Shown piece after piece: positions 1 to 11,664 of a stretch of 64,000 bases of DNA (its first letter is position 1; each line of letters begins with the position of its first letter). Both the position numbers and the translations under genes were made by a program. Origin of the DNA: Meghimatium bilineatum. Its lineage: Eukaryota > Mollusca > Gastropoda > Stylommatophora > Philomycidae. The notes under the pieces were generated by a model. The model was given only the letters and a program-made list of their open reading frames with translations, ran no database searches and was not told where the DNA came from. Location of the stretch: assembly GCA_034231615.1 (NCBI GenBank), contig CM067298.1, positions 22,592,238 through 22,656,237 on the forward strand, given 5' to 3'.

Positions 1-1420
1 CAAAAGTCTTATTTACGAAGTGAACCTGTGTGAAAGGTTACTCAACTTTCGAGCCTGTTTTGAGATACAACCAGTCGGAGACCACGAATTTGGATGAACC
101 GGCTGTCTTTTGTTAAAGGATGTGTTATAAGTCATAAAATAGATTGTCTTCACGTAATTGATGTCCATGAAAGAAAGTTGTTATTAAAAGATATTTATGT
201 GTAATACAGTTTCCTTTCTTTTAGAAGTTAAGGTTTCAGATGAGACCAGCCTCACCTAGTTCACAGTCGCATAATGAACATCAGAAGAAGGACTTATAAC
301 ACCAACAGAAATTCTAGATTTGGAAGCCACTATACTGAGAAGAAAGAAGACGAACCACGGACCATAACATCAATAAAAAAACAACAATTACTGAAGACAT
401 TAAAGAAAATAACTGTGAGTTATTATAAAAAAGCAAGAAAGGAATTAAGAACAATGTTATACTATCTGACAAAAATGATACAAGATTTGAAGAAATGGAT
501 GCCTAACTACCCCCCCCCCCCACACCCGTACATACAAATTACAAATAATGTTGAGAATTACTGGGCCGGTTGCAGACAATGTTGAGAGCTACTGGGCCAG
601 TTGCAAATAATGTTAAAACCTACTGAGCCGGGTAAAAACATGGTGCACTGCGGCTGTAACAGGGCAGAACTTAACGTGACATTAATATTCTTTCTTTCTT
701 ATTTATTTCTTACTCAAAACTCAATCAGATATATGTTGTAGTCGGGAGAACGGAATAATTTTCTCTCTAGTTCATATGTCCACTGCACATTTGCCCCATC
801 ATATTCGACTTCTGCAGAAAATGTTTTTGTTTCTAATTTTCTGCTGTATACGAACGATAGCTATTGCCAAGGCCAAACTTCTTTTTCACTAGATTTGTGA
901 TAGTTTAAAAAATTACTATATGTATTTTTGCTCCTTTATCAACTACTTAAACTATTTTATTCAACTCATTAAATGTATTTATGTCACTCATAAAACATAC
1001 TAGGCCAGATCAATGTATTAAATTAATCGGCTAACATGAACATCAGTTTACCTGACTTACATAAACATCAAATTAACTGACTCATGGAGCTCGTTAAATT
1101 GATTGAATAATCTTAACTCATTATCAAATCGACTGGCTTAAATAAACTTACTTATCAAAGTTTAGATAAGGGGAAAAGGGTTGGGAAGTTACCCACAATT
1201 TCCAGGAAATTAGAACATGACATCTGGTACTAGGGAGCAAGAAAAAAAAACCCATCTCTCGTCGCCCCCTCCCGTTTCCCTTTGTAATGGTTTTCACAAA
1301 ACAAGGTCACATAAATAAAAGAATATTCTAGAAAATGAGGAAATGGCCTCTAGTTTTATTTATTTTTAATAGGTAAACACCTAACACCCTTTTATCGAAG
1401 ACGTGCGTACGGCCCTGTTG
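1..1420. other. AT-rich intergenic or intronic stretch, no recognised gene
   Basis: No known gene is visible. A 103-codon open frame at 274-585 (plus) is lysine-rich, ends in a run of prolines made by a C-tract at 511-521, and resembles no family I know; I treat it as chance. From about 1000 to 1160 the sequence is weakly repetitive (CATCAAATTAACTGACT-like phrases) and may be a worn relative of the large array that follows. Confidence 0.6.
542..634. repeat. Short tandem repeat, 31 bp x 3
   Basis: Three adjacent 31 bp units begin at 542, 573 and 604. Each contains AATGTT, then a CTACTGGGCC-like core. The third unit is the most diverged. No coding role is apparent. Confidence 0.75.
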
Positions 1421-3741
1421 TAGACTGACATGAACTCAACACACTGACAGACTCAAACTCATCACACTGACAGATTGATATCAACACATCACACTGACAT
1501 GAAGTCATCTTACTGACATGAAGAACTCATCACACTGACAGACTGAAATGAACTCATCACACTGACATACTGACATGAACTCATCACACTAACATGAACT
1601 CATCACACTGACATGAACTCATCATACTGATAGACTGACATGAACTCATCACACTAACATGAACTCATCACACTGACATGAACACATCATACTGATAGAC
1701 TGACATGAACTCATCACACTGACATGAACTCATCACACTGACATGAAATCATCACACTGACATGAACTCATCAAACTGACATGAACTCATCACACTGACA
1801 GACTGACATGAGCTCATCACACTGACATGAACTCATCAAACTGACATGAACTCATCACACTGACATTAACTCATCAAACTGACATGAACTCATCACACTG
1901 ACATGAACTCATCACACTGACATGAACTCATCATACTGACATGAACTCATCACATGACATGAACTCATCACATGACATGAACCCATCACACTGACATGAA
2001 CGCATAACACTGACATGAACACATCACACTGACATGAACTCATCACACTGACATGAACGCATAACACTGACATGAACACATCACACTGACATGAACTCAT
2101 CACACTGGCATACTGACATGAACTCATCACACTGGCATACTGACATGAACTCATAACACTGACATGAACCCATCACTCTGACATGAACTCATCACACTAA
2201 TATGAACTCATCACACTGACATGAACCCATCACACTGACATGAACCCATCACTCTGACATGAACTCATCACACTAATATGAACTCATCACACTGACATGA
2301 ACTCATCACACTGACAAGAACGGATCACATTGACAGATTGATATGAACTCATAACACTGGCATGAATGGATCACATTGACAGACTACATCATCACACTGA
2401 CATGAACTCATCACACTGACATAAATTCATCACACTGAAGTGATCTCATCTAACCGACAGACTCAAATTCATCGCACTGACATAAACGCATCATATTGAC
2501 ATACTCAAATTAACTAAACCAAACTGACAGACTACATGAACTCATGACACTGACATGAACTCATTACACTGAGATGAACTTATCACAATGACATGAATCC
2601 ATCACATTGACAGACTGAAATGAACTCATAACATTGACAGACTGAAATTAACTCAGCACATTGACATACTCATCACATTGACAGATTGACATGAACTCAT
2701 CACATTGACAGATTGACATAAACTCATCACACTGACATGAACGCATCACATTGACATACTGACATGGACTCATTACACTGACAGACTAACATGAACTCAT
2801 CACACGGACAGACTGACATGAACTCATCATACTGACATGGACTCATCACACGGACAGACTAACATGAACTCATCACACGGACAGACTGACATGAACTCAT
2901 CACACGGACAGACTGACATGAACTCATCATACTGACATGAATTCATCACACTGACAAGACTGAAATAAACTCATCCCATTGACAGACTGACATGAATTCA
3001 TCACATTGACAGTCTGTCACGAACTCATGACACTGCCAGACTGACGGACATGAATACATCACACAGACTTATTGACATGAACTCATCACACTGATAGACT
3101 GACATGAACTCATCACACTGACATGAACGCATTGACTGACAGACTGACTGATATGAACGCATCACACTGACAGACTGACTGACATGAACGCATCACACTG
3201 ACAGACTGACTGAAATAAACGCATCACACTGACAGACTGACTGACATGAACTCATAACACTGACAGACTGACTGACATGAACTCATCACACTGACATGAA
3301 CGCATTGCACTGACAGACTGACTGACATGAACGCATCACACTGACAGACTGACTGACATGAACGCATCACACTGACACACTGACTGAAATAAACGCATCA
3401 CACTGACAGACTGACTGACATGAACTCATAACACTGACAGACTGACTGACATGAACTCATCACACTGACAGACTGACTGACATGAAAGCATCACACTGAC
3501 AGACTGACTGACATGAACTCATCACACTGACAGACTGACTGACATGAACTCATCACACTAACAGACTGACTGACATGAACTCATCACACTGACAGACTGA
3601 CTGACATGAACTCATCACACTGACAGACTGACTGACATGAACGCATCAGACTAACAGACTCACACATCACACTGACATGAACGCATCACATTGATAGACT
3701 GATATGAACACATAACACTGACTGACTAACATGAATTTATT
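1421..3741. repeat. Large minisatellite, 19 bp unit growing to 31 bp
   Basis: About 2.3 kb of tandem repeats built on the 19 bp unit ACACTGACATGAACTCATC. In the first two thirds 19 bp units mix with longer ones that add a GACAGACTG-type insert. From about 3130 to 3650 the array settles into a regular 31 bp unit, which equals the 19 bp core plus a 12 bp GACAGACTGACT block. Edges are degenerate. Reading frames across it are repeat translations, not genes. Confidence 0.95.
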
Positions 3742-3779
3742 AACCGTCTGGCTCTGAGCGTTCCAGCAGTTTTCTAATA

Positions 3780-4642
3780 GTTTTGCTCAATAAAAAGTAC
3801 CAAAGTATCATCATTATTATACCAAGTGACATATTTTTTCCAGAACGTTGTCTTCATCGTGGATACTCTAAACGCCTATCTGTTCTCTGCAAGCAGGCAT
3901 GTATTGACCAAATGCATGTGCATACATTCTTCGATTTAGCTGGTCCATCGTCTTCTTGGTCGTCCTCTTCTTCTCACACCCGACACTCTGCCCTCTAGAA
4001 TCAGCCGTTCTATACCATCATGCCTCTTTAAGTGTCAAAAATACTGTAGCTTCCTTCTTATGATGTTATTTAGAAGCCACCCTTCGTTTAGTTTCATTTA
4101 TTTCAAAACTTCAATGTTCTTTTTCTCTGTCCATGATATTCGTAGGATCTTTCTGTAGCACTTCATTTCAAACGAATTTATTCTTTTTGAAATGGTTAAT
4201 TTAGTGTCGTTATTACTATTTTGCCATAGCTTTCTCATTTATGTTAATATGAGTGTTGCAATTGCAAGTCTTCTTCTAATCTCGACTGAACAATCTCCGT
4301 ACTGTTTATATTTGCTACCAGATATTCACATCTATTTACACATTCTAGTTCTATATTGTCTATGTTGATTATTGGTTTGATCTTTGTTTTGTCTGTTGTC
4401 ATAATTTTTGTTTTCTGTGTTTATATATAGATTTTGAATCTCGCTGTATTTCTTTCTTGTTGTGATAAGTTGTTTCAGTCACTCAGAATGTGTAGTAAGG
4501 AGTACTGTGTCATCTGCATATCTTATTTCTGAAATCTTATACCCACCGATATTTATTGGATGAAACTCATCTTCCTCTAGTTATTTTCTTAAATTTCGCA
4601 TTATATTCTCTGCATAGATGTTAAAAAGATAAGGGGATAGAG
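3780..4642 (-). mobile_element. LINE remnant: RT catalytic region to C-terminus, group with GRPRRRW end
   Basis: Reading the minus strand from 4642 gives LSPYLFNIYAENIMR, then IRYADDTVLLTTHSE about 40 codons later. These are the RT fingers/palm motif and the YADD catalytic box of non-LTR retrotransposons. Near 3980 the strand encodes RRRGRPRRRWTS followed by an ECMHMHLVN phrase, the basic C-terminal end of the same kind of ORF. Frameshifts and stops separate the parts, so it is dead. The start of the RT is cut by a hAT MITE at 4643. Clade is uncertain (RTE- or CR1-like). Related copies with the same C-terminal phrase lie at 50990-51290 and 52950-53480. Confidence 0.8.
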
Positions 4643-4786
4643 CAGGGCTGGATTTAGACTTGATAGGGCCCTAAGTTATTTGAGATATGGGGCCTTTAAC
4701 GATTAAGAATATATAGATAGTATAATAAAAAAATTTTGGGGGCCCTAAGCTATAGCTTAATTAACTTATAGGTAAATCCGGCACTG
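4643..4786. mobile_element. hAT-type MITE, 144 bp, with 8 bp target-site duplication
   Basis: The element opens with CAGGGCTGGATTTA and closes with TAAATCCGGCACTG, which is the inverted form CAGTGCCGGATTTA: imperfect terminal inverted repeats of hAT type. It is flanked by perfect 8 bp copies of GGATAGAG at 4635-4642 and 4787-4794. It is too short to encode a transposase and was mobilised in trans. It sits at the edge of the RT region of a decayed LINE on the minus strand. Confidence 0.88.
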
Positions 4787-4794
4787 GGATAGAG

Positions 4795-5180
4795 AATGTT
4801 TTAGCATTATTAACTGTGTTAAATAATTGTGAGCAGTAAGAAATATTGGCCGTTCCCTTGGATGTACTCGGTTGATTCAACGTAACAAATAATGTATGGT
4901 GAACAAAATAATCAATTTTACAGCTTTTATTCGTGTTTACTAGGTACTCACGGATGAATAACAATGACATGCACCATCACGCTTGTTCTACATCCCTTTA
5001 TTTCCGTACCAACATGTTGTGGGGGTATCAGTAAATTGTGTGGCACTTAATAAAGTCTCCATTATTATCGTCACTTCCTGGGTAATCGGTATTGTCTTTC
5101 CTATGTTAGGACGCTAGTCAGCAATGATTGGTCATCGACCGATTTGATGTCTTCCACAAATAGAGATCACATTTTTCCCC
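4795..5180. other. No recognised feature
   Basis: AT-rich sequence between the MITE and the next minisatellite. Nothing identifiable was seen on either strand. Confidence 0.5.
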
Positions 5181-5570
5181 CTAGGTGTGTACACACAGCA
5201 GGGAATTTGCCAAAGGGGTCATAAGTACACACACCAGAAAATTTGTCACAGGGAGTCATATGTACACACAGCAAGACGTTTGTCAGAGATAGTCATGTGT
5301 ACACATGGAAGGGAGCTGCCAGAAAAGGAGAATAGTCAGAGAAGTAGATGTGTGTACTTATGTAAGTAATGTATGAATTATCATAGCAGATGTGTGTACT
5401 TATGTAAGTAAGGTAATGGGTTATCAGAGATCGAGTTATGTGTACTTACATAAGTACGGTAGGGAGTTATCAGAGTGACATGTATGTACATAATATACAT
5501 AGTTATCAGTGAGGACGTTTCATGTACAAATAGTAGGGAGTTGTTAGTAAGGAGGCGGTGTGTGCACACG
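5181..5570. repeat. Degenerate minisatellite, about 30-37 bp unit
   Basis: Alternating GTGTGTAC, CAGAG and GTCATATGTGT phrases recur about ten times with much divergence. The first half carries ACACACAGCA-type variants, the second half TTATGTAAGTA-type variants. The array is old or imperfectly homogenised. Confidence 0.7.
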
Positions 5571-5689
5571 TTATGAAGTAGTTTTTTGGGGGCATATTCG
5601 AAAGAAAGATGTTATTATTTCAGATTATATTATCTAATTGTATGGCCCAATCACAATACACCATTTTTTCTCATCATTTTAATTTGGCC

Positions 5690-5975
5690 TGTGGTCTTCT
5701 TTTGAGATACATTTACCTTTGTGATACCCCCCCCCCCCTTTCCCTTTCCTGGTGCAAAAACCAAACATGTCATTGACTTTCTTTACAAATTACCAAGGTA
5801 CCATTACGCTACTGCATCCAAATTTAGAAAATGTTTCCCTGGCCCCCTTCGAATCTCAGTGGCCCCAAGGATGGCCCAAAATGAAAACCACCATGATACA
5901 CCATGTAAAAGCAATGCCAGTCTCACTGACTGTGGCTCACGCGCTCAAAGTAAAAAAAATAATCCTTTTTTGATT
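5690..5975. other. C-tract-bearing fragment of a dispersed repeat
   Basis: A phrase TGGCCTGTGGTCTTCTTTTGA is followed by an 11-base or longer C-tract and later by GGCCCCAAGGATGGCCCA. The layout resembles the fragments at 7105-7400 and 57850-58060, which look like ends of a non-autonomous DNA transposon. Overlapping short frames here have no recognisable product. Confidence 0.35.
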
Positions 5976-6139
5976 TAATAAATTAAATTGTGTAAAACGT
6001 GCTTTAATACGGTCAACACATAATATGAAACACCTCTCAAGGTTGCCAATAAAAGCGCTACAAGAACTCGTTAAAGACCTCACTAAAAGCCCTTGAAAAA
6101 AAATGCATGTTACATGGGAATGTGCTGCATGCACGAATT

Positions 6140-6335
6140 AGAGCTACATTGCTCTCTATAATCAAACAACGGTGCAGCGTCGCGTGAAAAGAGGAGAAAT
6201 GCAGCAGCTCAACAACGGAGAGCTGCTAGAAAGTCACAGGCGGATCACAATCTACAGTGCTCATCTCATGTCCGAACTGTCCAAGGACGCTTGCGGCCAG
6301 AATAGGGCTTATTAGCCATCTACAAACACATAGTC
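6140..6335 (+). mobile_element. LINE C-terminal fragment with C2H2-like zinc finger
   Basis: A short frame from about 6269 reads CPNC, a spacer, then RIGLISHLQTH. This CxxC...HxxxH finger with an RIGLxSHLxTH core is typical of the C-terminal ends of RT-containing ORFs in invertebrate LINEs. Just upstream, in another frame, lies the basic stretch RRNAAAQQRRAARKSQA, also usual in that position. At least one frameshift separates the two, so this is a dead fragment. No RT is seen nearby. Confidence 0.65.
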
Positions 6336-7100
6336 AACACACTAATATTATTACTCGACTGACACACGTATAGTATTACTTGGATAGCCACATGTATAAT
6401 ATTACCAAGGCAGACATACAATCTAGCATTGTATATAAATAATGAATACAAACACATACATACATTAGACGCACTTGCGCGTTGAGTGCACATTCAAGCA
6501 ATCTTAAACACAGAGGAATGTATATACAAATTGTATTTAATACAAACACATACACGTACATATAATAACATTACGCAAAGACATATTTTTGGAGTTATAT
6601 TGGTAGCAGAATGTAAGGAAGATTGCATGAATGTTCAAGTGATTGATGCCCGTAATCAAATTGGTGCTTCGTTACTGAGCGACCACACACGCAGGGCGTA
6701 TTTCGGATTCTAGACAGAGTATTGTGCAGCTTTCATTTCCATATTTCTATCTGACTTGCACCAGTCCGGCATCAGTGCTTCACTATTGTGTTTCAATAAT
6801 GGCCGGCCAGTGAGTTGATCAAATTTGCCATGTCTTGCACGTGAATTGTATTTCACGTGACACCACACATCCGTCATACACACTTTACTATAGATCTCAC
6901 ATTACGCTTCAATCATACATACAAAACTTAGAAAGTGCATGTATTACGTTTCTCAGAACCTGATTTATTCTTGTTATACATCCAATGTCAAGTTCGTAGA
7001 TAGGGAAGATAGTAGGGAGGATTATCTTGAAAAGAAAAAGCAAATTACTGAGATAGACATTGGGGAGGATGTGTAAAAGTCACTTTCTGACGATGCCCAT
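6336..7100. other. AT-rich stretch with weak repeats; one perfect inverted repeat
   Basis: ACACATACA/TATTACT-type phrases recur loosely at 6340-6560. At 6838-6859 there is a perfect 8 bp inverted repeat, CACGTGAA and TTCACGTG, around six bases. No coding content is recognised. Confidence 0.5.
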
Positions 7101-7104
7101 TTCT

Positions 7105-7400
7105 TTAAACTGGTGACTCCCAATACTATTTGGCCTGTTGCTCCCTTTTGAAATATTTTTTTGAACACCCCCCCCCCTCCACCTTTCCAAGAGACTTCAC
7201 TATCTTCATAAATATCGATATAATCCTTGTTTATGGTTCAAGTAGTTACCATCTTGTGACCCTCACATTTTTCCGTGCCCCCCCCCCCTGCCGCAAGTCT
7301 CGATTGACCCTTGGGATCATATAACCCACGTTAAGAACCACCGCGTTAAACCAGTGAATCCCAACCATTTTTCACTGGTGGTCTTATTTTAAGCTTAAGT
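7105..7400. mobile_element. Non-autonomous DNA transposon fragments (hAT-like ends)
   Basis: Two directly repeated ends are visible: AACTGGTGACTCCCAATAC near 7108 and AACCAGTGAATCCCAACC near 7347. They resemble the CAGTGGTTCCCAACC end of hAT elements. Long C-tracts lie between them. Similar text is at 57850. I cannot define exact ends or a target duplication. Confidence 0.45.
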
Positions 7401-7651
7401 TAATCCCACCAAGGGTTATATGTGGTTCACATTCTTAAAACCAGAATCCTTTCTGTATCGCTGTGTGACAGTATTGCACCATTCTTTGGCCGCCACATCC
7501 TGTAGGCACATTTCACAATATAGCGAACCCTTCACAAGCAAGGGGCATCACAATAAGAAGTGAGAACCCTTCACAGATAACAAGAGATTGACGGAGTGGA
7601 ATGCCACACATTGCATGGTCAGCCCTTAATGGTTTAGGTGTAAATATTGTC

Positions 7652-7728
7652 ATGCAAATGCAAACATGTGTTTATCTAAGAACACGTAACGCGACGATCA
7701 AATGCAAACGTGTGTTTATCTAAGAACT
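7652..7728. repeat. Direct repeat of about 33 bp, two copies
   Basis: The phrase CAAATGCAAACATGTGTTT and its continuation ATCTAAGAAC recur about 35 bp apart with small changes. This is a small tandem duplication just ahead of the longer 82 bp repeat. Confidence 0.6.
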
Positions 7729-7769
7729 TGTCACACATTTTTGTGTATAATATACAGATGAGATCAGAT

Positions 7770-7970
7770 CAGATGGAAGCGTTCTGATTGGTCTGAAGTT
7801 GTTAGGATTTCCAAAATAATTATGAATGTGAAACGTGTGTTATTGAATAGCCAGATGGAAGCATTCTGATTGGTCTGAAGTTATTAGGATTTCCAAAGAA
7901 AGTATGAATATGCAACGTGCGTTTATGGTATGACCAGATGGATCAACCCTTATTGGTCCGAGGTTTTCCT
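7770..7970. repeat. Tandem repeat, 82-83 bp x 2.4
   Basis: Units begin with CAGATGGA at 7770, 7852 and 7935. Each carries TTCTGATTGGTCTGAAGTT or a variant, including the CCAAT-like GATTGG. The third unit is partial and diverged. Confidence 0.85.
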
Positions 7971-8559
7971 CTGGGGAAATGAATGATTGTGAATGGTTGG
8001 AAATTTGGACGAAGTTGGAGGAACTTGGAAGTTGAGACGTTGGACAGGATTCCATTATCGACTGCCGAGGAGGACAGTGAAGTTTCCATACTGAGGAAAC
8101 AGTTTATAACTGCACAGGTAGTTGTGGTAGAAGCCGCACCGACAGTGATATGGCTGTCTAGGATTTAGTTTATAGATTTGAGTTTGGAAGCTCGAGCAGA
8201 AACGAACATTCAACCATAGTTTTAGATTAAAAGTCGTTCTTATATTGAGACTAGAAGTGCCTTTATGATTATTTGATTTTCAGAAGAGTTCCACAGGGTT
8301 AGACCTGCCCACAGCACCAGAGGTTCTAGAAATGGTCTTGTCTAAAACGCTGTCGCAACCTTGTAGTGTTGTGACAATCCTATAATTACTATCATACTAA
8401 AATGACGAAACTAGCATCGTAACTTGTTATTATGTCACACCACTGTGATTCGGTTGACAAACAAGAATTCCTTGTTTTACTGTCACGGTTACTGACAGAT
8501 GTTACACTACGTGCAGAACTCTTATCTGTTACAGCTGGATAACCATTTCCTTATTCATT
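7971..8559. other. No recognised gene
   Basis: Short frames only, none longer than about 60 codons. No repeats or known motifs were seen. Confidence 0.45.
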
Positions 8560-9360
8560 GCTCAGATTCTTTTTTCTTTTTTTTTGGTGTATGTTCGCTC
8601 CTTAATAATCAACACGAAGATTCGTGCGATTTCCGTCAGGAGCGAGAATACGTTGTACTGCCGTTATGCGTCTTATATACACAACTCATCCTATTTCGGC
8701 GTTCCTTGACATTTCGGGTGGGCTCCCCTGGCCTCTGACAGCCTTCCTATCTGTCGCCAGGCCGAGAATGTGTATTAACTCTACGCCGGGACCGGTTTTC
8801 ATTTACGTCTATCTTGCATGAGGTTTTCCGCAGCCGGCGAACTTGTCTAGTGTTATTGGACGTATTGTCCCTGTGCCCATCGGATACTGAACTTTTCTCA
8901 TACACTAGCCTGGTTTCGGTTTAGGAAGAACTAAATTGACAGTAGACTTACTCCCTGGCTCGTTCGCTCTCTTAGCTGAGGTGTCACCGACGTCGTAAAC
9001 CAAGTCTGAGTCTATGCGTCTATGCACATATTTAGGAGCACTGGGGACAAGAAGTGTGTTCTCCAGCTCTTGTTTCCTCTGACTGTTGTGCTTGTGCTCA
9101 TTGAATACTGAAAATTCACTCTCCGCGAGCATGTTTCCGGTATAGGAAAATTCGAACAGTAGAGTTATGCGCAGGCTGGGAGTGCTGGTTCTCCACATTC
9201 ACGGACACGATGCCCAAAAGATGTAGCCAGAATTAGCTCGAGCAGCTGTAATTCTGTTTCCATGGTGCACCAGGAGGAGGTACTGTTGAAATCTTGGTTA
9301 TCTGCTAGCCTTGGGTCCACCGAGAGCAATGCGGTACCCTTTGCACCCAATTGATCAGAT
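8560..9360 (-). other. GC-richer block with two overlapping minus-strand frames, unrecognised
   Basis: This 0.8 kb block is visibly richer in CG dinucleotides than its surroundings. On the minus strand, frames of 97 codons (8905-9198) and 61 codons (9165-9350) overlap by about 30 bases. Their translations (for example SAPKYVHRRIDSDLVYDVGD) look protein-like but match nothing I know. It may be an inserted element end, an old coding exon or a retrocopy. I saw no clear splice sites, terminal repeats or duplication. Confidence 0.3.
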
Positions 9361-9564
9361 TAAAGCTGGTTTAGAAATGTGTGACCATGGAAGAAAAATG
9401 ATAACTCAAATCTATTGCACTGATTAAGATGAAAATTTAAAATGTTTGTTATAAAAACGTTGCATGTGAATTTGTGCACTCTAATAACAAAATTAAAAAT
9501 TTAGTTCTTTGTATACTGTAAAATACCATTTGGTTCGACTGTGACCAATCGACAATATAAGACC

Positions 9565-10185
9565 TTTTGGTTCACTGAAAACAACCTTTTAAAGTTACAC
9601 ATTTGTCTTTTTGGATGTGCAATATTCGTCTGTAACATTTGTTTTGAAAAGCCTGTACTTTTCTATCCATTTCCGCTGTAACTGTCCTACTCTCACATCC
9701 GTACAAAAGAACATGTATTTTTAGAAATATATATAGGTTTATATTCATTGATGTACTTGTTCTGCTCTTCGTACAATTTAATGTGGACATTGCATCTGAG
9801 GTTATTTCAAGTCTAACCATGATATCATCGTTAGCGTTAGTATTTAGATATATCAACATCTTCTAGTTTCTGTACAGTCACCCAGATGTTAATAGAAATT
9901 GTGTTATCATCTCTGTTTGCCACTATTTTGATATTTTCTCGATGTTTAACTCCATACCATAAGTTTGTAAGTTTTAAAAAACTTTTTTTGTATGTTCCTG
10001 AAGTTCTTCCTCATTGCCAACCATAAGGTCAATGTCATCTGCAAACCGCAAGTTGCATAGCGGGCAGCCAATAATTGATATTGTTGTTTAATGGGTTTGT
10101 AGTGTCTCTCGCAAGATATTTTCCAAGAATATATTGAATAACACGGGTGATAATATACATCCTTGTCGAATACATGCAGTTGTTT
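9565..10185 (-). mobile_element. LINE remnant: RT palm to C-terminal region (YGCES group)
   Basis: On the minus strand, from about 10180, the sequence reads IRQGCILSPVLFNIFLEN, then LCNLRFADDIDLMVGNEEEL with the FADD catalytic box near 10040. After several frame changes it reads LLYGCESRTVTAEMDRKVQA and NKCYRRILHI near 9600-9700. These are consecutive landmarks of an RTE-like ORF: VRQGC...SP motif, FADD, then YGCESWT and YRRML. At least three frame disruptions are present and the 5' half is missing. A second, unrelated LINE fragment lies just upstream on the same strand at 10420-10990. Confidence 0.85.
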
Positions 10186-10419
10186 TGAAAAAAAGGCTAA
10201 AAAATATCATCATAAATTAGAACAGCACTGTTATTGTTTTACTTTTTTAGCGCATGCAATTTTCTATCTTGCATTGTATTTACGTAAAGCTGATATTTAA
10301 TATATTTTACATTATTGTAATTATATTTATTGACCAGAAGTAAACGTTTGCTGTACTGTACTATTCCTTCATTTCATGTAGTTTATTATCAGCAAAAGTT
10401 GTTTCATACTCATAAACTG

Positions 10420-10990
10420 AGTTGAATTTCCGTCATCTATACAATCGACAGAGAATCTTGTGGTAGTCCTAGGCATAGGATTGTCGGGTTTGATGACCAG
10501 ATTCCTAAGCGCAGTCTACTTTATCAATATTGACGCGACCAAGTTGATAATTCAGTGCTTGACACCACATCACTGCAATAGTCTTATAATCCATAGGCAG
10601 TACACTTTGTTATAAGCATCTTACAGGTCAACTGTTACTACAACAGTCTCGTACACAGACTGAAATATTAAACACACATCATGTGCATACATTTAAACAC
10701 TATCACAATGCCCTTTCCTTGACCTGTAACCCCCCAGGGTATCAGGAAGGATGTGCTCCACCTCCAGATGGTACACTTCTCATCTAACCACTATATTTTC
10801 AAACAAATTACCACATACATTTTGCCGAGCGATGATATGATGTCTATTAAACAATCTAGGGATATTGTCATGGTTGTGGATCCGTCACAAGTAGTTGTGC
10901 AATCAATTCTCCGGCACCGTAGTCGTGTGAATACTGGAATTTAAAATTGTTATTATCGAATTAATGCCCATCTCATTAAATTCCAAGACA
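10420..10990 (-). mobile_element. Decayed LINE RT fragment (RNase H-type LINE, DAYNKV motif)
   Basis: The minus strand carries HILPDTLGGYRSRKGHCDS, then VVVTVDL followed after one stop by DAYNKVY, then LWIIRLLQ. This matches the RT layout GYR...VDLEDAYN in one kind of invertebrate LINE, with spacing that fits RT motifs 2 to 3. Several in-frame stops are present. The catalytic YADD region is not seen. The identification rests on a few residues, so confidence is moderate. Confidence 0.55.
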
Positions 10991-11640
10991 TGATGATACT
11001 GAAGTATATATGACATTGTCCTTGATAATTTATTCTTATTTAAGTCCGTCACGATTTGCAATATAACTGTCCAAACCATTCAAACCATGGTTATTTACAT
11101 GATCATCCTTATCTACTTGTCTGATGGTAACAGATACTTATAGAGGGATACTTGTTTCTTATCCGTCTTTGTGTCTAATACGAAGCATGAAAGGTATTAT
11201 AGATTTGGTAGTTGATGACATGTTTTCACACGTTCATACTCTGATGAAACTTCCTCAACATTCTTAGTAAGTGATCTTTACTGATCTGAGTTATGAACTC
11301 CCTCCCCCCCCCCAACCGAGCATGCGGTTGACCATCACTAAAGCTGCTCTAAGATGGAAATATTAGAAGACCCTCAGTTATGTGAATAGACACAGTTAAA
11401 AGATATAAGGGAAAAAAACATGAAGTTAGAAAAAAAGTGTATATGACTTAATTATACCCGGGTTTCTCATATACACTCTTCTACTCTCAACAGAGCAGCA
11501 CGTTCCTGCTGAATATACCACTTTCAGCATGTAGTTTCAAGTATAAATTCACAGAATCTATAAAAAAAAGCACTTGTTAACAAGATGTCACAGCCTGGTG
11601 TCCAACCTCCAACATTGTGAATACAGGGTGAATAGCTTAA
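10991..11640. other. No recognised gene; C-tract at 11300
   Basis: AT-rich sequence with a run of 10 C near 11300 in a context like the other C-tract fragments. Nothing else was identified. Confidence 0.45.
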
Positions 11641-11664
11641 CTACTACGCCATGTAAATTGATTC
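11637..11664. repeat. Displaced first part of the 33 bp minisatellite
   Basis: The text CTACTACGCCATGTAAATTG at 11641 is a unit of the array that resumes at 11819. It was separated from the rest by the short retroelement 11665-11818. Confidence 0.8.

Noticed and set aside
8905-9350. Host gene or retroelement coding region
   Set aside because: Protein-like text but no recognised domain, splice signal or terminal repeat; kept only as an unexplained block.
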